The notes beneath the pieces are model-generated. The model was not told the origin of the DNA. It saw nothing but the letters and a program-made list of their open reading frames with translations, and did not search any database. Shown here piece by piece: positions 7,151-15,251 of a stretch of DNA of 20,274 nucleotides (its first letter is position 1; each line of letters opens with the position of its first letter). The translations under genes were made by a program, and so were the position numbers. Source of the DNA: Pseudomonadota bacterium (GTDB taxonomy: Bacteria > Myxococcota > Myxococcia > Myxococcales > Myxococcaceae); the NCBI GenBank assembly GCA_023424585.1, contig JAFADT010000942.1, forward strand, positions 1 through 20,274, read 5' to 3'.

Positions 7151-10100
7151 TCACGCCACCTCGCGCGCTTCGTCCGGGGCCGGGAGCCCCGCGCCCCGCG
7201 CCTTGCGCCGCTGGATGGCCAGGAAGAGGGCCTCGTGCGTGGCGGGCGAGGGCAGCGCCACGTCGCCGCCCGGCGCTCCGAAGGCGGCCACCGCGTCGCG
7301 CAGCGCCTCGCGCACGGACAGGGCCAGCATCAGCGGCGGCTCGCCCACGGCCTTGCTGCCGTGGATGGTGCCCTGCTGCCCGGCCCGCTCCACGAACGCC
7401 ACGCGCAGGTCGATGGGCGCGTCGCTGAAGGCGGGCACCGCGTAGGTGCTGGCGGAGTGCGTGAGCAGCCGGCCGCTCGCGTCCCACTTCAGCTCCTCGC
7501 CGGTGAGCCACCCCATGCCCTGCACGAAGCCGCCCTCCACCTGGCCCCGGTCCACGCCGGGGTTGAGTGAGTCACCCACGTCCTCCAGCAGGTCCGAGCG
7601 CAGCACGCGCTTCATGCCCGTGTCGCCGTCCACCTCCACCTCGCTCACCGCCGCGCCGTAGGCGAAGTAGAGGAACGGCCTGCCCCGGCCCTTCTCCCGG
7701 TCGTAGCCGATGCCCGGCGTGCGGTAGTAGCCCGTGACGGACAGGCCCACGCGGTCGCGGTAGGCCTCCTCCACCACCGCCGCGAAGTCCAGCCCCTGGT
7801 CCGGCCGCGCCGCCGCCGCGATGCGCCCGCCCGCGAACACCAGCGCGTCCGGCGACACCGCCTGGCCGTGCAACTGCACCAGCATCCGCGCGGCCACCGG
7901 GGCCAGCCGCTCGCGCACCTGGATGCAGGCCTCGCGCACCGCCGCGCCGTTGAGGTCCGAGCCGCTGGAGGCCGCCGTCGCGGACGTGTTGGGCACCTTG
8001 TCCGTGGCCGTCTGCGCCACGCGCACCAGCTCCGCGGGCAGGCCCAGCTCGCGCATCGCCACGCCTTGAATCTTGGTGTGCAGCCCCTGGCCCATCTCCG
8101 TGCCGCCGTGCGACAGCAGCACGGAGCCGTCGCGGTACACGTGCACCAGCGCGCCCGCCTGGTTGAGGAAGGTGGCGGTGAAGGAGATGCCGAACTTCAT
8201 GGGCGTGATGGCCAGGCCGCGCTTGATGCGGGGGCTGGCCGCGTTGAAGGCAGCCACCTCCGCGCGGCGCCTCGCGAAGTCGGAGGACTCCAGGAGGTCG
8301 CTCCACAGCTTCGGCAGCCGGTTGTCCTCCAGCTCCTGGCCGTAGTGCGTGGTGTTCGTCTCGCCCACGCCGTCGTAGAGGTTGCGCTGGCGCACGGCCT
8401 CGGGCGCCAGGCCCAGGGTGCTCGCGATGCGCGCCAGGATGTCCTCCATCACCAGCATGCCCTGGGGGCCCCCGAAGCCGCGGAACGCCGTGTTGGACAC
8501 CAGGTGCGTCTTCGCCACGCGGCCGGAGTAGCGCACCGCCGGCACGTAGTAGCCGTTGTCCAGGTGGAAGAGGGCGCGGTCGGTGATGGACTCGGACAGG
8601 TCCAGGGACCAGCCGCCGTTGGACGTGAGGTCCGCCTTGAGCGCGAGCAGCCGCCCCGTGGCGTCGAAGCCCACCTCCCAGGCCGCGTGGAACGGGTGGC
8701 GCTTGCCCGTGACGACCATGTCCACGTCGCGGTCCAGCATCCACTTCACCGGCCGGCCCGTGTGCACCGCCGCCAGCGCCACCAGCGCCGCGGGCGCGTT
8801 GCCCTGCGTCTCCTTGCCGCCGAAGCCGCCGCCCATGCGCGGCGCCTTCACCACCACGCGGCTCCGGGGCAGGTGCAGCACGTGCGAGAGGATGGCCTGC
8901 ACCTCCGACGGGTGCTGCGTGGAGGACGTCACCGTGACGTCGCCGTCCTCGCCCACCTCCGCGAAGGCCGCGTGCGTCTCCAGGTAGAAGTGCTCCTGGC
9001 CGCCCAGGGTCAGCTCGCCGGACAGCCGGTTCGGGCTGGAGGCGAGCGCGCTGTCCACGTCGCCCCGGCGGATGACGTGCGGGTCGGTGTGGAAGCTGCC
9101 CTGCGCGAGGGCCTCGGCCAGCGTGAGCACCGCGGGCAGGGGCTCGTAGTCCACCACCACCTGCCGGGCGCCCTCGCGGCAGGCCTCGGGCGTCTCGCCG
9201 ACGACGAGCGCCACCACCTGCGAGTGGAAGCGCACCTCCTCCTTCGCGAGCAGCGGCTCGTCGTGGCGGATGGGGCCCGTGTCGTTCATGCCCGGGATGT
9301 CCTCGGCGAGCAGCACCTTCACCACGCCGGGCACCTTCAGCGCGGCGCTGGCGTCGCGGCGGAGGATGCGCGCGTGCGCGTGCGGCGACAGCACCGGCCA
9401 CACCGTCAGCATGGGGCGGCGCTGCGCGAGGTCGTCCACGTACTGCGCGCTGCCCGTCACGTGGCCCAGCGCGCTCTCATGGCGCAGCTCGCGGCCGGCG
9501 TCCGCCGTGGCGGAGGGCGCGCCCGGGGCGAACCGGGGGCGTCCGTCCAGCACGCGGCTGCGCGCGCCGGAGGCGAACTTCTCCAGCAGCGACACCACCA
9601 GCCCGCGGCGGTAGTCCGCGCTGCCGCGCAGGTCCGTGAGGGGCGTGAACTCGCGCTCCAGCGTGGCGCGCACGCGTTCCACGGCCTCCGCGTTCCACGG
9701 GTGGCCCACGAGCAGGGCCTCCGTCTGCCTCGCTCGCGACGGGGTGGCCGCGACGCCGCCGTAGCCCAGCCGCGCGGTGCGCACGACGCCCTGCGCGTCC
9801 GTCTCGATGCAGAAGCCCGCCGCGACGATGCTGATGTCCAGCTCGCGGCGCTTGGACACCTTGAAGCTGTCCGAGTGGCGCGTCAGCCCGCTGTCCTTCG
9901 CCGGGGCGTGGGGGATGACGATGAAGCGGACGACCTCGTCCGGCTGGAGCGCCGTCTTGCGGTAGGCGAGGAAGAAGTCCGACAGCGCCACCGTCCGCTC
10001 GCCGCGCGCGGACGCGAGCACCAGCCGCGCGTCCAGCGCCAGCAGCACCGGCGCCGTGTCCCCGATGGGCGACGCCGTCACCAGGTTGCCCGCCAGCGTG

Positions 10101-10984
10101 GCGCGTTGACGGATCTGCCGCGAGGCGAAGACGTTGAGCATCTTCGCCAGCTCCGGCACCTCGTGGCCCAGCGCGTCCTCCACGTCCACCAGCGACGCGG
10201 CGCCGCCCACGTACCAGCCGTCCTCCTCGCGGCGGATGGCGCGCAGGGCCTCCACGCCCTCGGTCGAGATGAGGAACGGGTAGCGGCGGGCCTTCTTGGT
10301 GATGTCCACGCCCAGCTCGGTGGCGCCGGCCACGAGCATCGCCTCCGGGTGCAGGGCGCGCAGCGCGAGCAGGTCCTCCCAGGTGGTGGGGCGCAGGAAC
10401 AGCCCGTCGCGGGCCTCGTAGCGCAGGGGCGGGGTGGGGGAGGGCGGCCCCTCCAGCGAGACGCAGGGCAGTCCGGGGCCGGCGCCCTTCGCGTCGCGGA
10501 GGGCGAGCGCGTCCATCATCGCGTCGCGGATGGGGCGGTAGCCGGTACAGCGGCAGATGTTGCCGCAGAGCTGATCCGCCACCGCCTCCGGCGAGCCCGC
10601 GTCCCTGCGACAGTAGGCCTCCACCATGGAGACGACGAAGCCCGGCGTGCAGAAGCCGCACTGCGAGCCGTAGTGCTTCACCATCGCCTGCTGGACGGGG
10701 TGCGGCGCGGCGCGGCTGCCCACGCCCTCCACGGTGATGAGCTCGCGCCCGGCCACCATGGGCACCAGCGCGATGCAGCTGTTGAACGCGCGCAACGTCC
10801 TCTGCCCGCGCGTGTCCCGGTCCACCATCGCCACGGTGCACGCGCCGCAGTCGCCCTCGGCGCAGCCCTGCTTCGTGCCCGTCAACCCGCGCGCGCGCAG
10901 GTAGTCCAGCAGGGTGGTGTTGGACGACGCGTCGTCCACGCGGACCGGCTGTCCGTTGAGCCGGAACTCGAAGGGGGTGCTCAT
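7151..10984 (-). CDS. xdh: Single-chain xanthine dehydrogenase (2x[2Fe-2S]-FAD-molybdopterin)
   Basis: A 1277-residue cytoplasmic molybdo-flavoenzyme that oxidises hypoxanthine and xanthine to urate. Cluster I cysteines are C41, C46, C49 and C70; cluster II cysteines are C109, C112, C144 and C146 (CRC). The FAD domain spans roughly 195-475. The molybdenum domain spans about 500-1277, with GGGFGGKET (718-726; E725 matches bovine E802), SITDRALFHLDN (R803 matches R880), NTAFRGFGGPQ (F837 matches F914), EMGQGLHTK and VGEPPL (E1215 matches catalytic E1261). Conservation of both Glu and the Arg argues for true xanthine specificity. Most bacteria split this into XdhA and XdhB; here the frame is continuous across the junction, as in eukaryotes. 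The ATG overlaps the xdhC stop codon in an ATGA, so the two are translationally coupled. Confidence 0.95.
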   Translation of the reverse strand: MSTPFEFRLNGQPVRVDDASSNTTLLDYLRARGLTGTKQGCAEGDCGACTVAMVDRDTRGQRTLRAFNSCIALVPMVAGRELITVEGVGSRAAPHPVQQAMVKHYGSQCGFCTPGFVVSMVEAYCRRDAGSPEAVADQLCGNICRCTGYRPIRDAMMDALALRDAKGAGPGLPCVSLEGPPSPTPPLRYEARDGLFLRPTTWEDLLALRALHPEAMLVAGATELGVDITKKARRYPFLISTEGVEALRAIRREEDGWYVGGAASLVDVEDALGHEVPELAKMLNVFASRQIRQRATLAGNLVTASPIGDTAPVLLALDARLVLASARGERTVALSDFFLAYRKTALQPDEVVRFIVIPHAPAKDSGLTRHSDSFKVSKRRELDISIVAAGFCIETDAQGVVRTARLGYGGVAATPSRARQTEALLVGHPWNAEAVERVRATLEREFTPLTDLRGSADYRRGLVVSLLEKFASGARSRVLDGRPRFAPGAPSATADAGRELRHESALGHVTGSAQYVDDLAQRRPMLTVWPVLSPHAHARILRRDASAALKVPGVVKVLLAEDIPGMNDTGPIRHDEPLLAKEEVRFHSQVVALVVGETPEACREGARQVVVDYEPLPAVLTLAEALAQGSFHTDPHVIRRGDVDSALASSPNRLSGELTLGGQEHFYLETHAAFAEVGEDGDVTVTSSTQHPSEVQAILSHVLHLPRSRVVVKAPRMGGGFGGKETQGNAPAALVALAAVHTGRPVKWMLDRDVDMVVTGKRHPFHAAWEVGFDATGRLLALKADLTSNGGWSLDLSESITDRALFHLDNGYYVPAVRYSGRVAKTHLVSNTAFRGFGGPQGMLVMEDILARIASTLGLAPEAVRQRNLYDGVGETNTTHYGQELEDNRLPKLWSDLLESSDFARRRAEVAAFNAASPRIKRGLAITPMKFGISFTATFLNQAGALVHVYRDGSVLLSHGGTEMGQGLHTKIQGVAMRELGLPAELVRVAQTATDKVPNTSATAASSGSDLNGAAVREACIQVRERLAPVAARMLVQLHGQAVSPDALVFAGGRIAAAARPDQGLDFAAVVEEAYRDRVGLSVTGYYRTPGIGYDREKGRGRPFLYFAYGAAVSEVEVDGDTGMKRVLRSDLLEDVGDSLNPGVDRGQVEGGFVQGMGWLTGEELKWDASGRLLTHSASTYAVPAFSDAPIDLRVAFVERAGQQGTIHGSKAVGEPPLMLALSVREALRDAVAAFGAPGGDVALPSPATHEALFLAIQRRKARGAGLPAPDEAREVA

Positions 10985-11811
10985 TCCCCGGAGGATAGCA
11001 GGGGCTCGGGCGGCGGCTGAGCGCCTGCTTCCGGGGCCAGCCCCTGGGCAGGTCCATGGTGGAGCTGGAGCAGGCCGGCCGCGATGCTCACGGCCACCTC
11101 CTGTGGTGACTTCCCGCCGATGGGCAGCCCCATGGGGCACTGGACGCGGGCCACCTGCCCGGCGGGCACCCCCTTCGCCTCCAGCCGCTGCCGGAAGCGG
11201 GCCCACTTGGTGTCGCTGCCGATGAGGCCGATGTAGCGGGCCGGCCGCTGGATGGCGAAGGCGATGATGTCCTGATCCACGTCGTGGCGGTGCGTCATCA
11301 CCGCCACGTAGGTGCGCCGCTCGTCCCAGGCCGCGCGCGGCGCGAAGTCGTCCCACGCCTCCTCATGACGCACCACGCCCGCGGGCACGAGCGGGGAGTG
11401 GACCCACTCGGCGCGCTCGTCCACCAGGTGCACGCGGAACGGGGTGCCCTCCAGGATGCGGCACAGCGCCTGCCCCACGTGGCCCGCGCCGAAGAGATAG
11501 AGCTGCGGCCCGTGATTGACGGGCTCGACGAAGACGTCCACGACCCCTCCACAGCACTGGCCCAGCCTCGCGCCCAGCGGATAGCGGAACGTGCGCGCCT
11601 CGCCCCTGCCCAGGCAGGCGCGGGCGTCCTGGAGCACCAGCTGCTCCAGGTGGCCGCCGCCGATGGTCCCGTGGAAGGTGCCGTCCGCGCGCACCAGCAG
11701 CTTCGCGCCGGGGGCCGCGGGCGTGCTGCCCTTGCACTCCGTCACCGTCACGACGGCGAACGGCGCGTCCCCCCGTGCCCACTCCGAGAGCTGGTGAACC
11801 CAGTTCCACAT
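10981..11811 (-). CDS. xdhC: Xanthine dehydrogenase accessory protein XdhC
   Basis: A 276-residue chaperone that binds molybdenum cofactor, helps its sulfuration and inserts it into xanthine dehydrogenase. The N-terminal XdhC/CoxI domain shows VVTVTECKGSTP (20-31), GTIGGGHLE (48-56) and LGQCCGG (83-89), where the cysteines are family hallmarks. The C-terminal Rossmann domain has LYLFGAGHVGQAL (104-116) and RYIGLIGS (192-199). The last 30 residues are Gly/Pro-rich and variable. The gene comes first, upstream of xdh and overlapping it by 4 bp, whereas in many bacteria xdhC is last. No good Shine-Dalgarno precedes the ATG at 11811, but the N-terminus fits the family. Confidence 0.93.
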   Translation of the reverse strand: MWNWVHQLSEWARGDAPFAVVTVTECKGSTPAAPGAKLLVRADGTFHGTIGGGHLEQLVLQDARACLGRGEARTFRYPLGARLGQCCGGVVDVFVEPVNHGPQLYLFGAGHVGQALCRILEGTPFRVHLVDERAEWVHSPLVPAGVVRHEEAWDDFAPRAAWDERRTYVAVMTHRHDVDQDIIAFAIQRPARYIGLIGSDTKWARFRQRLEAKGVPAGQVARVQCPMGLPIGGKSPQEVAVSIAAGLLQLHHGPAQGLAPEAGAQPPPEPLLSSGE

Positions 11812-11862
11812 GCGGCCAGGGAGTCTGCCACGGCCGCAGGCACGCGTCTCCGCTCACCTTCC

Positions 11863-11880
11863 GCTGGGCCGCCGCCCAGC
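11863..11880. promoter_or_regulatory. GC-rich 7-bp hairpin upstream of xdhC
   Basis: GCTGGGC (11863-11869) and GCCCAGC (11874-11880) form a perfect stem with a 4-nt loop, 51 bp before the xdhC start. It may lie in the xdhC leader (attenuation) or be an operator. Position and symmetry are the only evidence. Confidence 0.35.
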
Positions 11881-11948
11881 CGGATTGGACTCAAACCCTG
11901 TCCGCTGGAATGGTCGCGCGTGTCTGGACTTGATGTGTTTGGTTTGTG

Positions 11949-11964
11949 TGGAAAATTATTTGCA
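11949..11964 (+). promoter_or_regulatory. Possible sigma-54 (-24/-12) promoter for the small lipoprotein
   Basis: The 16-mer TGGAAAATTATTTGCA has TGG and TTGCA at exactly the spacing of the sigma-54 consensus (GG and GC separated by 10 nt). The central CACG of the consensus is replaced by AAAA. It lies in the most AT-rich segment of the window and would start a transcript about 70 nt before the ATG at 12044. Myxobacteria use sigma-54 heavily. The match is partial. Confidence 0.4.
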
Positions 11965-12043
11965 AGCGAATTCGATAGGGGTCTGAGAGGCATTGCTGTA
12001 TAGCTTTGCCCGCTGTCGCGGTTGATCACTAACGGGAGGATGC

Positions 12044-12313
12044 ATGCGGAAGATTGTGATGCGGGGGGCGATGATGCTGGCGATGACTGGGTGCGGTGCG
12101 GGCGTTCAAGAGGACACCGGAAGCCAGGAGATTGGCTCGAATGAAGCAGCCGTCTGCAGTGGCGTGCCACTACATGGCATGTGTCAGGCAGGATCCTGCT
12201 TTGGACCGACGGGGTCTCAAGCGGCCTGCAATGGCGAGCCCTGTCTGACCGCGGATGACTGCGGGTCTGCCTGCGTCAATGGCGAATGGGCTTGCGTTGG
12301 GAACGGTGGGTAG
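12044..12313 (+). CDS. Cys-rich small lipoprotein (89 aa)
   Basis: The N-terminus MRKIVMRGAMMLAMTGC is a lipoprotein signal with lipidated C17. The mature part carries eight more cysteines (38, 47, 52, 62, 67, 73, 77, 84) in about 47 residues, enough for four disulfides, with motifs such as MCQAGSCFG and DDCGSACVNGEWAC. This looks like a small disulfide-knit module on the cell surface. GGGAGG lies only 4 nt before the ATG. Its GC content and codon choice (AAG, ATT, GAA, GGA, CAA, ACT present) are clearly lower in GC than its neighbours, suggesting recent acquisition or a fast-evolving gene. I recognise no named family. Confidence 0.7.
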   Translation: MRKIVMRGAMMLAMTGCGAGVQEDTGSQEIGSNEAAVCSGVPLHGMCQAGSCFGPTGSQAACNGEPCLTADDCGSACVNGEWACVGNGG

Positions 12314-12485
12314 GTCCGTGTTGCCGGTGTGAAGTCCGATGTGAGGGAGCGTTGGGGCTCGTTGCCCAGCGCACCTTCGGATGGTTGTTCAGCGGACGAG
12401 GAGGCCAGCGCGCGTTGCCGGCTCGCCGCGGCGCACCACCTTTGCGCCAGTCGAGTTCATTCACCGGAACCAAGGAGATGACGTC

Positions 12486-12923
12486 ATGGCGAACACGGAC
12501 ATCGAGACGCTGAACTCCTTCCTGCGCGGTGAGCTGTCCGCCGTGGAGACCTACCGGCAGGCGAGCAAGCACATGAAGAGCGACATCGCCCGGACCGAGG
12601 TGGATGCCTGCCTCCATGACCACGAGGCCCGCGTCGACGCGCTCAAGGAGCGCATCGAGAAGCTGGGCGGCAGCCCGGCGGAGAGCTCCGGCGTCTGGGG
12701 GGCCTTCGCGAAGATCGTCCAGGGCGGGGCCGACCTGCTGGGGGAGAAGGCCGCCATCGACGCGCTGGAGCAGGGCGAGGACCACGGCCTGGCGGACTAC
12801 AACCGCGACGTGGCCAAGCTCCACGGCGAGGCGCGCAGCTTCGCGCGTCAGCAGCTCCTGCCGGCCCAGAAGCAGACGCATGATCGGCTCAGCCGCCTGA
12901 AGCACAATCCCACCCTGCACTGA
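12486..12923 (+). CDS. DUF2383-type ferritin-like four-helix protein
   Basis: A 145-residue soluble, fully helical protein. Acidic and histidine residues placed as in ferritin-like bundles are seen in GELSAVETY (E16, E21), CLHDHEARVD (H44, H46, E47) and ALEQGEDHGLADY (E95, E98, H100). The overall pattern matches DUF2383 (PA2169-type) proteins, which are often stress-related; a metal site is an inference. AAGGAG lies 8 nt before the ATG. It stands 172 bp from the preceding gene and is followed by a strong terminator, so it is probably monocistronic. No cofactor role is proven for this family. Confidence 0.72.
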   Translation: MANTDIETLNSFLRGELSAVETYRQASKHMKSDIARTEVDACLHDHEARVDALKERIEKLGGSPAESSGVWGAFAKIVQGGADLLGEKAAIDALEQGEDHGLADYNRDVAKLHGEARSFARQQLLPAQKQTHDRLSRLKHNPTLH

Positions 12924-12955
12924 GCGTGTGAGGGTGCGCAGTGCCGGACATCGCG

Positions 12956-12988
12956 AGGTGCCCATCCTGGATGAGGGGATGGGCACCT
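12956..12988 (+). terminator. Strong hairpin terminator
   Basis: AGGTGCCCATCC (12956-12967) pairs perfectly over 12 bp with GGATGGGCACCT (12977-12988) around a 9-nt loop, 32 bp after the DUF2383 stop codon. Only a weak T pair follows. It is the longest perfect stem in the window and should isolate the DUF2383 gene from the next one. Confidence 0.75.
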
Positions 12989-13091
12989 TGTGGTGCATCT
13001 CACGTCCGCGCATCCTGGCCTGGAGGCCCCGGGAAGCGTGCGATATTCGGAAGGAGGACGCTTTCTCCGGCGAACGAGGGTGAAGAGGCAC

Positions 13092-13931
13092 ATGGGGCGT
13101 GAGCACACGGTGCCGGGGCCGCGCGAGCCCGGGCCCGGCACCGACGGCGAGGACGCGGGGCCACGGGCTGCCCGCCCACCCGAGGCGCGCGCCGGGGACG
13201 CGGGACCCGCGTCCGTGCCCTCCCCGACGACCGCCGACACCAGCTACGCCGCGGGGGCCCTGGGCACCGGCGTGGAGGTGCTCTTCACCACCTCCGAGCG
13301 CGCCCTCCAGTGGGCCTGGCGCGTGCTCCAACTGGCGCGCGGCGTGGTGGAGAACTCGCCCAAGGGCGACGCCTACCTCCGCGAGGCCCGCGCGAGCGTG
13401 GTGGACTTCCTGGACCACATCCCCCCGCACGTGCGCCGCGGCGTCGACGAGGTGCTCGTCTTCTGCAACCTGTGGCAGGCCGTGGGCGTGCGCCTGCGCC
13501 GCCTGGGCGGCTTCCCCGCGGGGGACGACGTGGCCTTCCACCAGCTCTGCGAGGACGTGGAGCTGCTCCAGCGCGCCGCCCAGGCCCGCCTGGGCACCGC
13601 CGCGGCCTTGGAGCAGGGGCTGCTCAAGGACCTGGGCCACCTGCGCGCGCTGGCCCTGTCCTGCGGCGACACCGCGAACGAAGTCACGGTGGGCATGGAG
13701 GTGTTCACCCGCTGCATCGCGGAGCTGATGGCCGTGGCCAGCGCCATGCGCCGCGCGTGGGAGGCCACCGCCCATGAGCTGGCCGAGTCCGCCGCGTGGC
13801 TGCGCGCGGGCGACCCGGCCTTCAGCGCGTGGCTGGCGGAGCACCTGGTCGCCGCCGAGCCCGCGTGGGAGCGCACCCAGAAGATCGCCCGCTGGCTGCG
13901 CGACGTGGGCGCCTTCGCGGGCCAGCCTTGA
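13092..13931 (+). CDS. Hypothetical helical protein with disordered N-terminus
   Basis: A 279-residue protein of unknown function. Residues 1-48 are Pro/Gly/Asp/Glu/Ala-rich and probably disordered. Residues about 52-275 are predicted helical, with amphipathic repeats of Ala, Leu, Arg and Glu. No signal peptide, membrane segment or catalytic motif is visible. The ATG at 13092 is preceded by GAAGAGG; a GTG at 13080 and an open frame back to 12990 are alternatives, though the upstream part overlaps the terminator region. Its stop lies 6 bp from the stop of the convergent Cys-cluster gene. The third-position GC bias is strong and continuous, supporting a real gene. Confidence 0.72.
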   Translation: MGREHTVPGPREPGPGTDGEDAGPRAARPPEARAGDAGPASVPSPTTADTSYAAGALGTGVEVLFTTSERALQWAWRVLQLARGVVENSPKGDAYLREARASVVDFLDHIPPHVRRGVDEVLVFCNLWQAVGVRLRRLGGFPAGDDVAFHQLCEDVELLQRAAQARLGTAAALEQGLLKDLGHLRALALSCGDTANEVTVGMEVFTRCIAELMAVASAMRRAWEATAHELAESAAWLRAGDPAFSAWLAEHLVAAEPAWERTQKIARWLRDVGAFAGQP

Positions 13932-13937
13932 CCGGGC

Positions 13938-15032
13938 TCAGGGCTCGGTGAGGATGCGGTGCCGGTACAGCTCCAGGAGGATGTCCGGATCCAGGTCCGC
14001 CTGCCGGTGGTCGCGCAGGTGCTGGCGGACGGCCTCCACGGGCTTCTGGCCGGTGAACTCCACCAGCAGCGCGTAGGCCTCGCCGGGCAGCGCCACCGCG
14101 TCGTATTCGCTGTACGAGCCCAGCGCCACGCTGCCGTCCGGCAGCCACTTCACCGTGGCGTCCGGGTTGAAGCGCAGGACGCGCGGCAGCGAGGGCGCGG
14201 TGGCGCTCGTGTGCAGCTTCTCCAGCACCTTCTGCTCGATGGTGCCGTCCAGGCCCAGCATCCGCTCCAGCCCGTCCCGGGACACGGCGCGCACGGCGTC
14301 GTAGCAGGCGCGGTAGAAGTCCTTCTCCAGCCCGGCGTACCCCTGCCAGAGCGCGGCGTACGCCTTCGCCGGGGGCGCCGCGTCGTCCAGGTCCTCCACG
14401 GACAGCGGGCCGCTGGCCACCTCCGCCTTGTCGCGGCCCTCCAGGAGGAACTCCGGCATCAGGTGGAGCAGCGCGTGGCGCGACAGCTGGAACTCCGCCA
14501 GCGTCAGGTACGTCTTGAGCGACATCCAGAAGCGCTGGCCGTCGCGGCCCGCCACGTACTTGCAGAAGAACGTGGAGCAGACGGACTCGCGGTACGCCCA
14601 GATGGTGCAGCCGCCGGACTCCAGCGCGTAGTACGGGCAGCGCAGCGACGACGCGCGGCCGAAGAACTGGTGCGCGTTCTTGTAGAGGTGGTTGAACTTC
14701 GCCGGCGGCTTCACCCACTGCGGGCTCACGCCGATGCGGCTGTCGATCTTCGCCTCGATGCGCCGGCGCCCCTCCGCCATCTGCGGCGAGTCATCCGACA
14801 GGAGCGCGCCCACGAGGTAGTTGGGCAGCCGGGGCTGGTACGTGCAGCACTTGGTGTCCGGCCGGAACAGGTGCTCCGCCCCGTCCACCGAATCCACCGT
14901 GGCCCGCGCGGAGGCGCGGCTCATGGCGCAGTTCGAGCAGGTGGCCTTCGTCTCCGTGGGCGCGTCCTTCTGGAAGAAGGCCGGCAGGAGGTCCTGGTAG
15001 AGGGCGGGCAGCGTCGAGAGGATGGAGGACAT
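13938..15032 (-). CDS. YkgJ-like Cys-cluster protein with long C-terminal domain
   Basis: A 364-residue cytoplasmic protein. Eight cysteines fall in the N-terminal half: CSNC (32-35), CC (62-63), C132, C142, C152 and C157. The segment CPYYALESGGCTIWAYRESVC then FFC resembles the second half of YkgJ/CxxCxxCC proteins, which bind iron or zinc. In that family the first block is a compact CxxCxxCC; here 26 residues separate CxxC from CC, so the metal site is split. Residues about 165-364 are helical and then mixed, with no recognised domain. The ATG is preceded by a pyrimidine-rich stretch and no Shine-Dalgarno, and lies 12 bp after the stop of a 58-codon gene, so it may depend on coupling. The YkgJ link is moderate; function unknown. 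Confidence 0.7.
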   Translation of the reverse strand: MSSILSTLPALYQDLLPAFFQKDAPTETKATCSNCAMSRASARATVDSVDGAEHLFRPDTKCCTYQPRLPNYLVGALLSDDSPQMAEGRRRIEAKIDSRIGVSPQWVKPPAKFNHLYKNAHQFFGRASSLRCPYYALESGGCTIWAYRESVCSTFFCKYVAGRDGQRFWMSLKTYLTLAEFQLSRHALLHLMPEFLLEGRDKAEVASGPLSVEDLDDAAPPAKAYAALWQGYAGLEKDFYRACYDAVRAVSRDGLERMLGLDGTIEQKVLEKLHTSATAPSLPRVLRFNPDATVKWLPDGSVALGSYSEYDAVALPGEAYALLVEFTGQKPVEAVRQHLRDHRQADLDPDILLELYRHRILTEP

Positions 15033-15044
15033 GAAGGGAAGGGG

Positions 15045-15221
15045 TCAGGAGGACCGGTCGGCCCACTCCAGGTGATAGGTGGCTGCTTCGGGCGAGTGGC
15101 GGGTGCGGTGCAGGGTGAGCCCCCGCACCCCCACGCGCAACATCCCTTCCTCCAGGGTGCCGTCCACGAAGCCCTCCAGCGTCTGCGGCTCGTTGAACCA
15201 GATGACGCGCGCGTCCCTCAT
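15045..15221 (-). CDS. Small hypothetical protein (58 aa) upstream of the Cys-cluster gene
   Basis: The frame reads MRDARVIWFNEPQTLEGF to LEWADRSS and stops 12 bp before the next start. AGGGGA lies just upstream of the ATG. The peptide alternates hydrophobic and charged residues in a beta-like way (ARVIWF, GMLRVGVRGLTLHR, TYHLEW), giving the look of a small beta-barrel or sheet domain rather than noise, and third positions are GC-biased. No signal peptide is seen. Family unknown. It is short enough to be missed by standard gene length cut-offs. Confidence 0.6.
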   Translation of the reverse strand: MRDARVIWFNEPQTLEGFVDGTLEEGMLRVGVRGLTLHRTRHSPEAATYHLEWADRSS

Positions 15222-15251
15222 GGTCCCCTGACCTCGGCGGAGGCCCGGAGC

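Noticed and set aside
4766..7570. Plus-strand open frame of 934 codons across the copper genes
   Set aside because: It runs antisense to mbnH, mbnP and the end of xdh and reads as low-complexity Arg/Ala/Val; no start signal or family motif.
7868..11020. Plus-strand open frame of 1050 codons
   Set aside because: Antisense shadow of xanthine dehydrogenase, whose cofactor and catalytic motifs are all intact on the minus strand.
10985..11356. Upstream extension of xanthine dehydrogenase by 124 codons
   Set aside because: The open frame continues into xdhC in another frame; the extension is Arg/Pro-rich, while MSTPFEFRLNG at 10984 matches the family N-terminus and forms the ATGA overlap.
12276..13844. 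Minus-strand frame of 522 codons
   Set aside because: It covers two plus-strand genes and their terminator; composition is typical of a shadow and no motif is seen.
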